Assembly (NCBI RefSeq): GCF_910585845.1
Contig: NZ_CAJUHF010000004.1
Coordinates: forward strand, 61,888 to 125,887
From: an uncultured Bacteroides sp.
GTDB taxonomy: Bacteria > Bacteroidota > Bacteroidia > Bacteroidales > Bacteroidaceae
DNA: 64,000 nt
Reading direction: 5' to 3'
The notes beneath the pieces are model-generated. The model was not told where the DNA came from. It saw only the letters and a program-made list of their open reading frames with translations, and made no database searches. The position numbers were made by a program, and so were the translations under genes. Below, one piece after another: positions 56,301-61,811 of this stretch; within the stretch, counting starts at the first letter, position 1, and every line of letters begins with the position of its first letter.

Positions 56301-57221
56301 GGGGCGACCAAACTTCATTTTACCACCCGTAACAGTTCGGATTTTGATTGTGTCGTTTTATCAAATAGTGATAAAATAGAAGACTTGGAGCCGGATTGGG
56401 TAGAACACTCCGCCTGTCTTGTGGGGTGTTTTCAGGCTGTAACAATCGGTTCCAAATTGTACAGTGCGGTCAACGGGCAAACCAGCGTGGCTTCCCTGAC
56501 ACAGCCGGATATGACTTATTATGCAGACCAGCGCGGCCTACAACTGATAGACTGGGAGATGCACAAGGATATAGCGAATTTGTTTTTTGCCCGTTATGGC
56601 CGCCGGGATTCCCAAGACCAGTGTGGTTATGGCCAAAATACCAATGGCCGCATTATGGGGACAACTTCGATTCTGGGAATGCGTGATACCGTGAATCCAG
56701 ACCATAAGACCGAATGGTGTTGGTATAAAACGCAGGATGAATATGGAGCGGATAAATACGTACAGATTGCTTCAAGTAATTGCTTGGGCTATGAGAATAT
56801 TTATGGGAATAAGGCTGAATGGGTGGGAAAAGTCGGCCTTCCGAATACTACCGCTAACGAACAGTATAAAATGGTGATTGAAATGCCGGATGGAAGTACG
56901 CGCAAAGTGAAGACGGGTACTTCCGGCGGCTATTTAACAGGTGTTGTCCATCAAAAATATATGGATGTGGTATGTGCCATGACCCAGCAAGGAAGCTCAA
57001 CCACTTATTATTGTGATGAGTTTATACCAAGTAGTGCCGCAGGCCGCGTGGTCTATCGGTCGTTCAGCTACGCGCATGCGGGCGCCGGTGTCTGTCGTGC
57101 GTATTGCGGTCGCGATTCATCGAACGCGTACACGAACATCGGTTCTCGTCTCGCCTTCCGCGGTCAAATCGTAGTCGCGACCAGCGTTGGAGCGTTTAAG
57201 GCGTTGAAACCTTATGCGTGA
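50322..57221 (+). CDS. Giant tail fibre / receptor-binding protein, DGR target
   Basis: 2299 aa from ATG 50322 (an upstream in-frame ATG lies inside the preceding gene). Parts in order: charged helix with Ala/Lys/Glu repeats (60-125); Ig-like beta domains, with a Gly-rich hinge SFTGGGGGSIATTK near 390; LamG-like segment (about 800-930); CotH-kinase-like region (about 960-1440, with KNYRLYIKNANKE and FYDNDTILGVRNDGRLKYNW); leucine-rich-repeat-like strip (about 1540-1710); and a C-terminal C-type-lectin-like domain. The variable repeat (codons 2241-2278) rewrites residues 2248-2274. Confidence 0.88.
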   Translation: MAITNEEKEAIVKDVLNQVKANSQGVSELETVSSLTGVNSLPAMQGSKVVVVPVSLLSKPATDAAVKAEDAAKEAKEKADYASQKGEDAAKKASVAEKAAEEARKAALEAGNVINKYENTAGAALRGATARFSGIVENVTIQQLQSTDEGGTVVYVRSSHVFAYFIGDKYYNDWNVQDVPAADLYMNAARTEMLKDKIYLYDGILYVWDNEKGDLVKSSGSGSGSGFYNVTHLHPLENGYYTKATAIAAMKDAEIEDEDKPGTIITFETSAGKWEDYRFEGTGTDSFLVPSAWSRHGGGDAIKKLHVTMGTESKDITPDAEGTGTINIPVVNVDETLTPDGTNPVQGKAVHAAIENIQAGASVLLNTIGEGDDKAFSISLLDKNGEVLSTTESFTGGGGGSIATTKIVLTRITANPTVKLGDTVKLQFIYDQIDTASGNSTGNGAKATITVTRGAVSSSYELDIAAGSTTTLDVTKYIGTGSNTVRIRVVAGSGEEQQVSSISWTVTAILLTLASSFNVAMVIHKGDTVSVPFALTGSGSKTLRMYIDGKDTEDRTIGTSSANGSFSVNTSGLSHGSHSVQLVAELEQADGSLIKSNSIYFDLAVREEGKNTPVFATRFDYSDGTVIKSGSRPYIPVSQYDNYTLVYAAYNPKEIPTTVKVYEGGNLISSASVSFVRTELQSRAMNAGVVQCSMVCGTGQYVFSLEVSKSDLQITEPTDNMVLKLSATGRSNSDVNREEWRYNDIETVFTGFKWGGDGWMNGALRMTDDARAEVRFQPLAAPESNATGAMAFMIRYKVTNVMDENAEVVRCVDKNGTGFVITTQEAKMVSRGNSTVITKFATDEIYNIGFVAYPKAGAQSTEDEKLNDNMLYLYVNGIMSGSVQRGASDSIYQDFPQYIAMGSGGCTLDVYSMRAYTVYLTDSQMLDAYMMDLGGADELVGKYEENNVLDGNGEISVDSLPYNLPYIIITGQQENGVPTVLQAAVNNNKKTKYDISEALYVDRSNPAMNFRLVGGCISLQGTSSLAYPTKNYRLYIKNANKEAGQIYLGCDAQGIGGVLQADAKYSFRAATSDQKQAAPVDCWCFKADYAESSSSHNTGMAKMVHRVLKSAGELTPVQKHVSGDYPYDVRTTVDGFPCMLFYRNTVDDMPQFLGKFNFNNDKSTEAVFGFLDIPGYHDQQWVADRFGGQNPTECWEFLNNDYEMGMFLDDDFDALDEDGTPHWLKVFEARFPDDDDINAQYEAGTKKPENLMRVVKWVKSTQNDGAKFKAELPDYFDVDYLCDYYMFTEIFGCVDQRVKNMMMAFWYDPDKAKMLAYMIFYDNDTILGVRNDGRLKYNWDLDNDTVDTELTTPEKTVYAYAGHDSVLWKNLREQFPDELGAAYKRLRARMTNELVFNIFDDEQSGKFCERIYNIDALNKYVTPKTKGVEVNQNGQVSTVTYSYLEAMQGSRKAHRHWWLTNRFGLFDARYMTGQYTVTDLTFKGNSAAGATIRAWATRDFYFTFVREAAVLKQSKVSAGTEWSFTYDQMANVGTIFHFYGGEYARKIDLSAWGGFTDLNLPRLPRLEELVMGRSGSTYNLTEIAIGDKLPMLQKLDVRNYVLLPSLDLSECSRLVEVEAGGCSSLATMNFAEGCPLNKLHLPDGYQTLTLRSLPGIKRSGITFDNMQSLTGLWVENCASLDGFALFKEVLGRTGSKLKYIRITGLELEGDGSDLKKWYDAGLGGIDASGNTTGSRCKLCGTYKLTKYLNDDIYSKYAERFDELNIRQPQYTMIEFDDTVADDANISNLDNETGYKYGNSYIPSAHITGIMNRRFRCLGKQGVKGTMTIYPLHDEDSNYYADAEQVTGCSPAKLDSSEGDVFVYEPHYWYKGINDYLNNKKYSCFSTNEEMPDTPECTVITYEDIVAAKGIKTGNKIQVGKQDIQSSYVADTNYSCMTVAVIGYKRVRFPSVLGSSLIGAVFADDSGRIIDSVMVDTLNAKFVDGMYLISEVPEGATKLHFTTRNSSDFDCVVLSNSDKIEDLEPDWVEHSACLVGCFQAVTIGSKLYSAVNGQTSVASLTQPDMTYYADQRGLQLIDWEMHKDIANLFFARYGRRDSQDQCGYGQNTNGRIMGTTSILGMRDTVNPDHKTEWCWYKTQDEYGADKYVQIASSNCLGYENIYGNKAEWVGKVGLPNTTANEQYKMVIEMPDGSTRKVKTGTSGGYLTGVVHQKYMDVVCAMTQQGSSTTYYCDEFIPSSAAGRVVYRSFSYAHAGAGVCRAYCGRDSSNAYTNIGSRLAFRGQIVVATSVGAFKALKPYA
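57041..57153 (+). repeat. DGR variable repeat (VR)
   Basis: 113 nt aligned base for base with the template at 57390-57502. Twelve mismatches, all at template adenines, change nine codons of the tail fibre (Asn to Phe, Ser, Tyr, His, Gly, Tyr, Arg, Tyr; Thr to Ala). The last 22 nt are unchanged, consistent with the homing (IMH) boundary. Confidence 0.95.
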
Positions 57222-57292
57222 CGCGTGAACGAAAAACGGGAGCGAAGCGACAAAGCGTGAAAGCGTAATACTGTTTGAAAACTGGGAAAAAT

Positions 57293-57308
57293 ACGGGCGT
57301 AAGCCCGT
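57293..57308 (+). other. GTAA-tetraloop hairpin downstream of VR
   Basis: ACGGGC-GTAA-GCCCGT, 140 nt past the VR and 72 nt past the fibre stop. It may be a terminator (T-rich tail ATTTTT) or a DGR target-recognition cruciform. Confidence 0.55.
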
Positions 57309-57347
57309 CGAAAATATTTTTCATTAAAGTGTTAGCGTATAAAATGT

Positions 57348-57356
57348 TACTTTTGC
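57348..57356 (+). promoter_or_regulatory. -7 box for the template RNA
   Basis: TACTTTTGC, perfect TAnnTTTG match. Transcription would start about 57362, some 28 nt before TR. Confidence 0.6.
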
Positions 57357-57362
57357 ATCCGA

Positions 57363-57700
57363 AAATAAACCAAAGGTGGATTCCCCCATAGGCCGCGTGG
57401 TCTATCGGTCGAACAACAACGCGAATGCGAACGCCGGTGTCTGTCGTGCGAATTGCGGTAACGATTCATCGAACACGAACACGAACATCGGTTCTCGTCT
57501 CGGAAACAGTCCAAAGGATAAAAAACTATCGGCGTACAGAACCGGGTACGTGTACCCGAATCGGTGCCGAGGGGGATGAGCCTCGCCAGCAGCGGCTTTT
57601 GCCGGAAAGGCGGAAAACAACTACGTCGGGTGGAGTTTGGTAGGCCGGAAACGGTTCGAAGAAGTCAGACCCGGAGGATTGAAGGCTGGTAAAAACAAAA
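57363..57700 (+). ncRNA. DGR template RNA (leader, TR and structured spacer)
   Basis: Noncoding transcript inferred from the promoter at 57348, the TR, and the GC-rich, structured region 57503-57660. That region contains GGGTACGTGTACCC (57544-57557) and several GCCGG-type pairs. DGR cDNA synthesis in Bordetella phage needs a structured spacer after TR, and this region is placed the same way. Ends are approximate. Confidence 0.55.
57390..57502 (+). repeat. DGR template repeat (TR)
   Basis: 113 nt, matching the VR except at 12 adenines. The core is rich in AAC codon-like triplets, the hallmark of a template built for adenine mutagenesis. It is not translated. Confidence 0.95.
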
Positions 57701-57705
57701 AAATT

Positions 57706-59001
57706 ATGCGTAGAGAAGGTTTTTTAATGGAAGAAATAACGGCGTACTCCAATATGGAAACATCTTTCCGTGCCGTAGTCCGTGGTAGCAAGCGTAAGCA
57801 AAGCCGCACCGGTCGCGTATTACTTGCCCGTAAAGAGAAGGTGATTGCAGAACTTTCTGAACAACTGGCCAATGGTAGTTTTCGTATCAGCAACTACCAT
57901 GAAATGGAAGTCATGGAAGCCGGTAAGCTCCGGCGCATCCAAGTACTTCCGTTAAAGGATAGAATTGCCATCCATGCCGTTATGAGTGTAGTGGACGAAC
58001 GTATCCGTCGCCGCTTTATCCGTACTACGTCAGCATCCATAAAAGGACGTGGAATGCACGATTTATTGAATTATATCCGTCGTGACATGGAAGCCAATCC
58101 GGAAGATACCCGGTATTGCTACAAATTGGATATACGCAAATATTATGAAAGTGTCAGTCAGGATAAGGTTATGGATTGTACCCGCCGGGTCTTCAAAGAT
58201 AAAATCCTGTTGGGGTTACTTGACCATTTTGTACACATGATGCCCAGTGGTATCAGTATAGGGCTTCGGAGTTCCCAGGGACTTGGTAATCTGTTTTTGT
58301 CGAGCCTTGACCATTATTTGAAAGATGAGTGCGGCATTGAATATTATTACCGTTATTGTGATGATATAGTCGTGCTTGGTAAAAAATCGGAATTGTGGAG
58401 AGTGCGTGAGCTGATTCATAGGAAAATAGAAGAACTCGGACTGGAAGTCAAGCAGAACGAGCGTATTTTTCCGGTGACAGAAGGCATTGATTTTCTTGGA
58501 TATGTAATCCGACCGGATTACGTCCGTATCCGGAAACGTGTTAAACAGAATTTTGCTCGTCAGCTGCACAAGGTGCAAAGTAAGCGTAGGAAACGTGAAC
58601 TGGTCGCTTCCTTTTATGGAATGGCCAAGCACGCAGATTGTATAAGGGTTTTTAATCAATTAACAGGCAAAAAAATGAGAGACTTTAAAAGTTTGAATGT
58701 AGCGTACAAACCGGAAGATGGAAAGAAGCGTTTTCCGGGTACGGTGGTGTCCATCCGTGAGTTGGTAAACTTGCCAATCGTAGTGAAAGACTTTGAAATG
58801 GGTATTAAAACCGAACAAGGTGAAGACCGCTGTATTGTTGCTATTGAACAGAATGGTGAAGCGAAAAAGTTCTTTACCAATTCGGAGGAAATGAAGAACA
58901 TCCTCCAGCAGATAAAAGAAATTCCGGACGGCTTTCCTTTTGAAACGACTATCAAGACGGAAAGTTTCGGAAAAGGTCGAACTAAATACGTATTTAGCTG
59001 A
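57706..59001 (+). CDS. DGR reverse transcriptase with C-terminal extension
   Basis: 431 aa from ATG 57706 (ATG 57727 is also possible; a longer frame from 57637 starts with a non-ATG codon). Fingers and palm motifs: KLDIRKYYESVS (Asp142), IGLRSSQGLGN (185-194) fitting the DGR signature [IVL]GxxxSQ in place of the usual QGxxxSP, and YRYCDDIVVLG with YCDD at 217-220. Residues about 325-431 form an extra domain (KKRFPGTVVSIRELVNLPIV..KFFTNSEEMKNIL). It copies the TR RNA with errors at adenine. Confidence 0.95.
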   Translation: MRREGFLMEEITAYSNMETSFRAVVRGSKRKQSRTGRVLLARKEKVIAELSEQLANGSFRISNYHEMEVMEAGKLRRIQVLPLKDRIAIHAVMSVVDERIRRRFIRTTSASIKGRGMHDLLNYIRRDMEANPEDTRYCYKLDIRKYYESVSQDKVMDCTRRVFKDKILLGLLDHFVHMMPSGISIGLRSSQGLGNLFLSSLDHYLKDECGIEYYYRYCDDIVVLGKKSELWRVRELIHRKIEELGLEVKQNERIFPVTEGIDFLGYVIRPDYVRIRKRVKQNFARQLHKVQSKRRKRELVASFYGMAKHADCIRVFNQLTGKKMRDFKSLNVAYKPEDGKKRFPGTVVSIRELVNLPIVVKDFEMGIKTEQGEDRCIVAIEQNGEAKKFFTNSEEMKNILQQIKEIPDGFPFETTIKTESFGKGRTKYVFS

Positions 59002-59480
59002 TGAGAAGAGTAGAAGGAAATTCCGGAGTACAACTGCTTGAATGTACCAATCCGGTAAAAAACAAATGGCGTGTCCGTTGGGATGTTGTACCGAGTGAAG
59101 GTGATGTTGTCACTTATATGGAGGAAGAGTTTGTCTGCAAGCCGAACAGGGCTGAAATCCGGGCTTTGATTACAGATTGGTATAATCGGCAAACGGAAGA
59201 ACGAATCTTATCCGGTTTTAATTATGAAGAGGTACCAGTATGGCTTTCGCAAGAGAACCAGTTCAATTACAAAGCCGCTTATGACCTTGCGGTTCAGACT
59301 GATGGTGATACGCTTCCGGTAGTATTTAAATTTGGAACAGATACAGAGCCGGTATATAAGACTTTCACTACGATTGAGGAATTGACAAAGTTCTATACTT
59401 GTGCCATGAAGTATATACAAGATACTTTGCGTCAAGGCTGGAAGAAGAAAGATGCTTTAGATATGACTTTGTACGAGTAA
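59001..59480 (+). CDS. Phage protein with C-terminal fibre-assembly-like segment
   Basis: 159 aa; its ATG shares one base with the RT stop. The C-terminal 100 residues (QFNYKAAYDLAVQTDGDTLP, FYTCAMKYIQDTLRQGWKKK) resemble DUF4376-type proteins often encoded beside tail fibres. It does not look like the helical Avd accessory protein of Bordetella DGRs. A chaperone or DGR accessory role is possible. Confidence 0.6.
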   Translation: MRRVEGNSGVQLLECTNPVKNKWRVRWDVVPSEGDVVTYMEEEFVCKPNRAEIRALITDWYNRQTEERILSGFNYEEVPVWLSQENQFNYKAAYDLAVQTDGDTLPVVFKFGTDTEPVYKTFTTIEELTKFYTCAMKYIQDTLRQGWKKKDALDMTLYE

Positions 59481-59487
59481 ATTCTAT

Positions 59488-59628
59488 CGGGGGAAGAATA
59501 AAAAAGCCCCCGGCCTGTTAATATAGACGCCAATCATTTATTAACACAAAACGCCACGAGTGCGCGACCGGGGGCATGTACCCTCCGCCGCACTCGTGGC
59601 GTTTTTATGTGATAAATAAATGATTGGC
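59488..59628 (+). repeat. Long interrupted inverted repeat with alternative pairings
   Basis: GCCAATCATTTATT..CGCCACGAGTGCG (59529-59564) is inverted at 59589-59628. In addition GCCCCCGG (59506-59513) can pair with upstream GGGGG (59489-59493) or downstream CCGGGGGC (59568-59575). The region has no gene and lies after the last tail/DGR gene. Confidence 0.8.
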
Positions 59629-59656
59629 ATTGCAAAAGTAAGAAAATAATTTGATT

Positions 59657-59905
59657 ATGACAGTATTTGAGATATTGAACTTTAACAAGGAGTTATTAAA
59701 TAGGTTATCCAGCATAGGATTTAAGCCGGATGATTGCAAGTTTATAGATTTGTATTCAGAGTATGAATACATGCGTAATAACGGGGAGAAAGTTACGTAT
59801 ATCGTTTCTTTCCTTTCCATGAAATACCAAGTGAGCGAACGTAAAGTTTATGCGATAATAAAGCGGTTTGGAAGTAACTGCACGACTGATGCAGTGCATA
59901 TATAA
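59657..59905 (+). CDS. Small HTH-like phage protein
   Basis: 82 aa from ATG 59657 (a TTG frame 6 nt upstream also exists). The C-terminal KVTYIVSFLSMKYQVSERKVYAIIKRF has a helix-turn-helix look. It shares the style of the 28939 protein. Function unknown, perhaps right-end gene control. Confidence 0.6.
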   Translation: MTVFEILNFNKELLNRLSSIGFKPDDCKFIDLYSEYEYMRNNGEKVTYIVSFLSMKYQVSERKVYAIIKRFGSNCTTDAVHI

Positions 59906-59975
59906 GGCGTTTTGTTTACTGTTAATCCTGTTTTCTTCATATTTGCAGCATAATTATTGAAGAAAGGATAACATT

Positions 59976-60101
59976 ATGAGTGATTTTAAGTACAAAGAAC
60001 AGTATGGTGTGATTGTGGTTTGCTCTGATGAAAAGGAACAAATCCAAGTTTATGAGAGATTGCATGAAATGGGATTAACTTTAAAAGTCGTGTGTGTATG
60101 A
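59976..60101 (+). CDS. 41-aa protein translationally coupled to the ABC-GNAT gene
   Basis: MSDFKYKEQYGVIVVCSDEK..VYERLHEMGLTLKVVCV, ending TGA that overlaps the next ATG (ATGA, 60098-60101). A near-consensus -7 box (CATATTTGC) lies about 30 nt upstream. Similar short C-terminal pieces (GVIVVC.DE..Q...YE.L...GL..KVV.V) occur in Bacteroides mobile-element proteins. It is in the place of Com, the coupled activator before mom in Mu, but it has no zinc finger. Confidence 0.65.
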   Translation: MSDFKYKEQYGVIVVCSDEKEQIQVYERLHEMGLTLKVVCV

Positions 60102-61219
60102 TTGTAGAAGTTAATCATAAATGTAGTGATTTTGACAGCTATCGTGCTGCCCGTGTGAAGTCTCTGTTTAATGTAGAGAAAGGGTGTGACTGGCACCATG
60201 TGGCAGAACTTCCGGATATTTCGGAGGATTGGCAGATAGGTCTTATCGTAGGTCCGTCCGGTTCAGGGAAGACAAGTATCGGTTCTAAAATATTTCCGGA
60301 TGCCGGGATATATGATTTATATAGTAATTGGGCGGTAGATAAGCCTATAATTGATGCGATTGCTCCCGATGGTGATTTCAACCAAGTAACAAAGGCTTTT
60401 GTTTCTGTAGGGCTGGGGGATGTTCCTGCGTGGTTACGTCCGTTTCATGTATTGAGCAACGGAGAACAGTTCCGGGCTGGATTGGCTCGTCTGATATGTG
60501 AACACCCGGAAAACACGGTAGTGGATGAATTTACTTCCGTGATAGACCGGCAAGTAGCAAAAGTAGGTGCGGCGGCTTTTGCAAGAAGTTGGAGAAAAGG
60601 AAAGGGGAAGATTGTTTTGCTTTCGTGTCACTATGATATAATTGAATGGTTGCAACCGGATTGGGTGTATGATACAAGGGAGGCGCGGCTGAGCCGTGAC
60701 TGTCTTCGGCAACGACCACAAATACAACTCGATATATTCCAAACAAGTGGAAAACTCTGGAAATATTTTCAGCCGCATCATTATTTGAAGTTGCCTTATC
60801 CTGTTGCTGCATCCTATTTTGTTGGTTGCGTAAACGGTGAACCTGTTTGTCATGTAGCTTTCAGTCCCTTCTTTCAGAGTAAAGGATATAGAGCCATGAG
60901 GTTGGTTGTTTTGCCGGAATGGCAAGGTATAGGTATTGGGAGTGCTTTTCTGAATGAAGTTTGCCGGTTACATTTGGAAGGGAAAGGGCGTTGTGGCAGG
61001 CAATATTCAACCTATTTCAATACTTCACATCCACAATTATGTAACTCTTTGCGTAGGCAAAAAGGATGGATTCAACGCAGTGCAACACTATATGGATGTA
61101 ATAAGGCCAGAAATATTGCTTCCTTGAAGAAGTCGAAACAAGACCCTAAAGGCGGATATGGCGGACACTTTAGAGCGATACAAGGCTTCAAGTATGTCGG
61201 CATTCAAGGAAACGAATAA
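60098..61219 (+). CDS. ABC-type ATPase fused to GNAT acyltransferase
   Basis: 373 aa from ATG 60098. The ATPase half has GLIVGPSGSGKTS (Lys58), the ABC signature LSNGEQFRAGLARLI (about 119-133) and Walker B NTVVDEFTSVID. The GNAT half has the acyl-CoA pocket LVVLPEWQGIGIGSAFLNEV (about 265-284). A transporter is unlikely: no membrane segments. Mu places the GNAT-fold DNA modifier Mom at this right-end position, so anti-restriction DNA modification is a fair guess. Single-domain separation of roles was not tested. Confidence 0.8.
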   Translation: MIVEVNHKCSDFDSYRAARVKSLFNVEKGCDWHHVAELPDISEDWQIGLIVGPSGSGKTSIGSKIFPDAGIYDLYSNWAVDKPIIDAIAPDGDFNQVTKAFVSVGLGDVPAWLRPFHVLSNGEQFRAGLARLICEHPENTVVDEFTSVIDRQVAKVGAAAFARSWRKGKGKIVLLSCHYDIIEWLQPDWVYDTREARLSRDCLRQRPQIQLDIFQTSGKLWKYFQPHHYLKLPYPVAASYFVGCVNGEPVCHVAFSPFFQSKGYRAMRLVVLPEWQGIGIGSAFLNEVCRLHLEGKGRCGRQYSTYFNTSHPQLCNSLRRQKGWIQRSATLYGCNKARNIASLKKSKQDPKGGYGGHFRAIQGFKYVGIQGNE

Positions 61220-61310
61220 AAAACTCCTAATTTACAGATGTAAAGATAGCGATTTTAATTGATTTATGCAAGTTGTTTGATGCGTTTTTTGCATTGTATT
61301 TTTATATGTA

Positions 61311-61358
61311 AAAAGTGTTATTCAAATGGGATTTAAACAGCATTTGAATAACACTTTT
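61311..61358 (+). terminator. Right-end terminator
   Basis: 18-nt perfect arms (61311-61328 and 61341-61358) around a 12-nt loop, ending in TTTT. It closes the last phage transcript. Confidence 0.85.
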
Positions 61359-61386
61359 AGTGTGTTGTTTGCTTCTTTTCTTTAGC

Positions 61387-61463
61387 CGCTTCGTTTTTTG
61401 TTTTAGCGGAAAAATTAAACACGTCGTTTTGTTGTCAGCCGCCAAATGGTTTTGCGGATTATA
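61387..61463. promoter_or_regulatory. Right-end transposase-binding region
   Basis: Contains CGCTTCGTTTTTT (61387-61399), the inverse of the left-end AAAACGAAGCG repeats, and a degenerate copy ACGTCGTTTTG (61421-61431). The end itself reads GGATTATA. Confidence 0.6.
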
Positions 61464-61467
61464 CATC
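61464..61467. repeat. Target-site duplication, right copy (CATC)
   Basis: Partner of 20139-20142. Confidence 0.8.
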
Positions 61468-61496
61468 ATAAGCAGCAATAGGCATTTCATTTTCAT
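61464..61496 (-). pseudogene. Severed 5' end of the TonB-type receptor gene
   Basis: Eleven codons reading MKMKCLLLLMM, the n- and h-region of the signal peptide whose second half (LALAPLAVAQN) is at 20106-20138. The original promoter (61581-61589) is still in front. Reading on into phage DNA gives a chimeric 64-aa frame with no expected function. Confidence 0.88.
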
Positions 61497-61580
61497 TTTA
61501 GTTTTTGTTTGTTTGATAAATATTGATCGACTGTTTCGGTATTAGACGTTAGTTGTACCTGTTTTGTCACAATGAACGCA

Positions 61581-61589
61581 ACAAAAGTA
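61581..61589 (-). promoter_or_regulatory. Original -7 box of the interrupted receptor gene
   Basis: The minus strand reads TACTTTTGT, 85 nt before the receptor ATG. It now drives only 33 codons' worth of host and phage-end sequence. The rest of 61497-61811 shows no gene; AT-rich with TAACGG...CCGTTA (about 61717-61752) that may end the DUF4010 gene transcript. Confidence 0.55.
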
Positions 61590-61811
61590 AATTGTTTTTT
61601 GTGTCTACGGAAGATTCGGAGTTAAAAAAGCAAAATAGGCAGAGTTGACCAGTTTTTGAGTTTATTAGTTGGCGATTAACTTAAAACCTCAAAACCTCAA
61701 ATCTATTGGCCTTTAACTCCTAACGGAGCGAAGCGGAGTATAACTCCCGTTAACTCCTAAGAACTCCAGCAACTCCGAGAACAACAATGTCTTACGAATA
61801 TTACAGTTTTG

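Larger units (their letters stand above)
20143..61463. mobile_element. Complete Mu-like transposable prophage (Hankyphage-like) with DGR
   Basis: A 41.3-kb element bounded by CATC duplications and by weakly inverted ends (TAT....AAAAC: left TATGGGGGATAAAACG, right reversed TATAATCCGCAAAACC). It encodes a transposase and MuB-like ATPase instead of a tyrosine integrase. Mu-type head genes (DUF935 portal, MuF, gpG, DUF1320, DUF1804) and a tape-measure-containing tail without sheath genes indicate a siphovirus-like virion. All structural genes look intact, so it may be inducible. Similarity to Hankyphage is remembered, not searched. Confidence 0.9.

Noticed and set aside
61302..61496. 64-aa minus-strand gene at the right junction
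   Set aside because: It is a chimera of the severed receptor signal peptide and phage-end DNA, not a gene.
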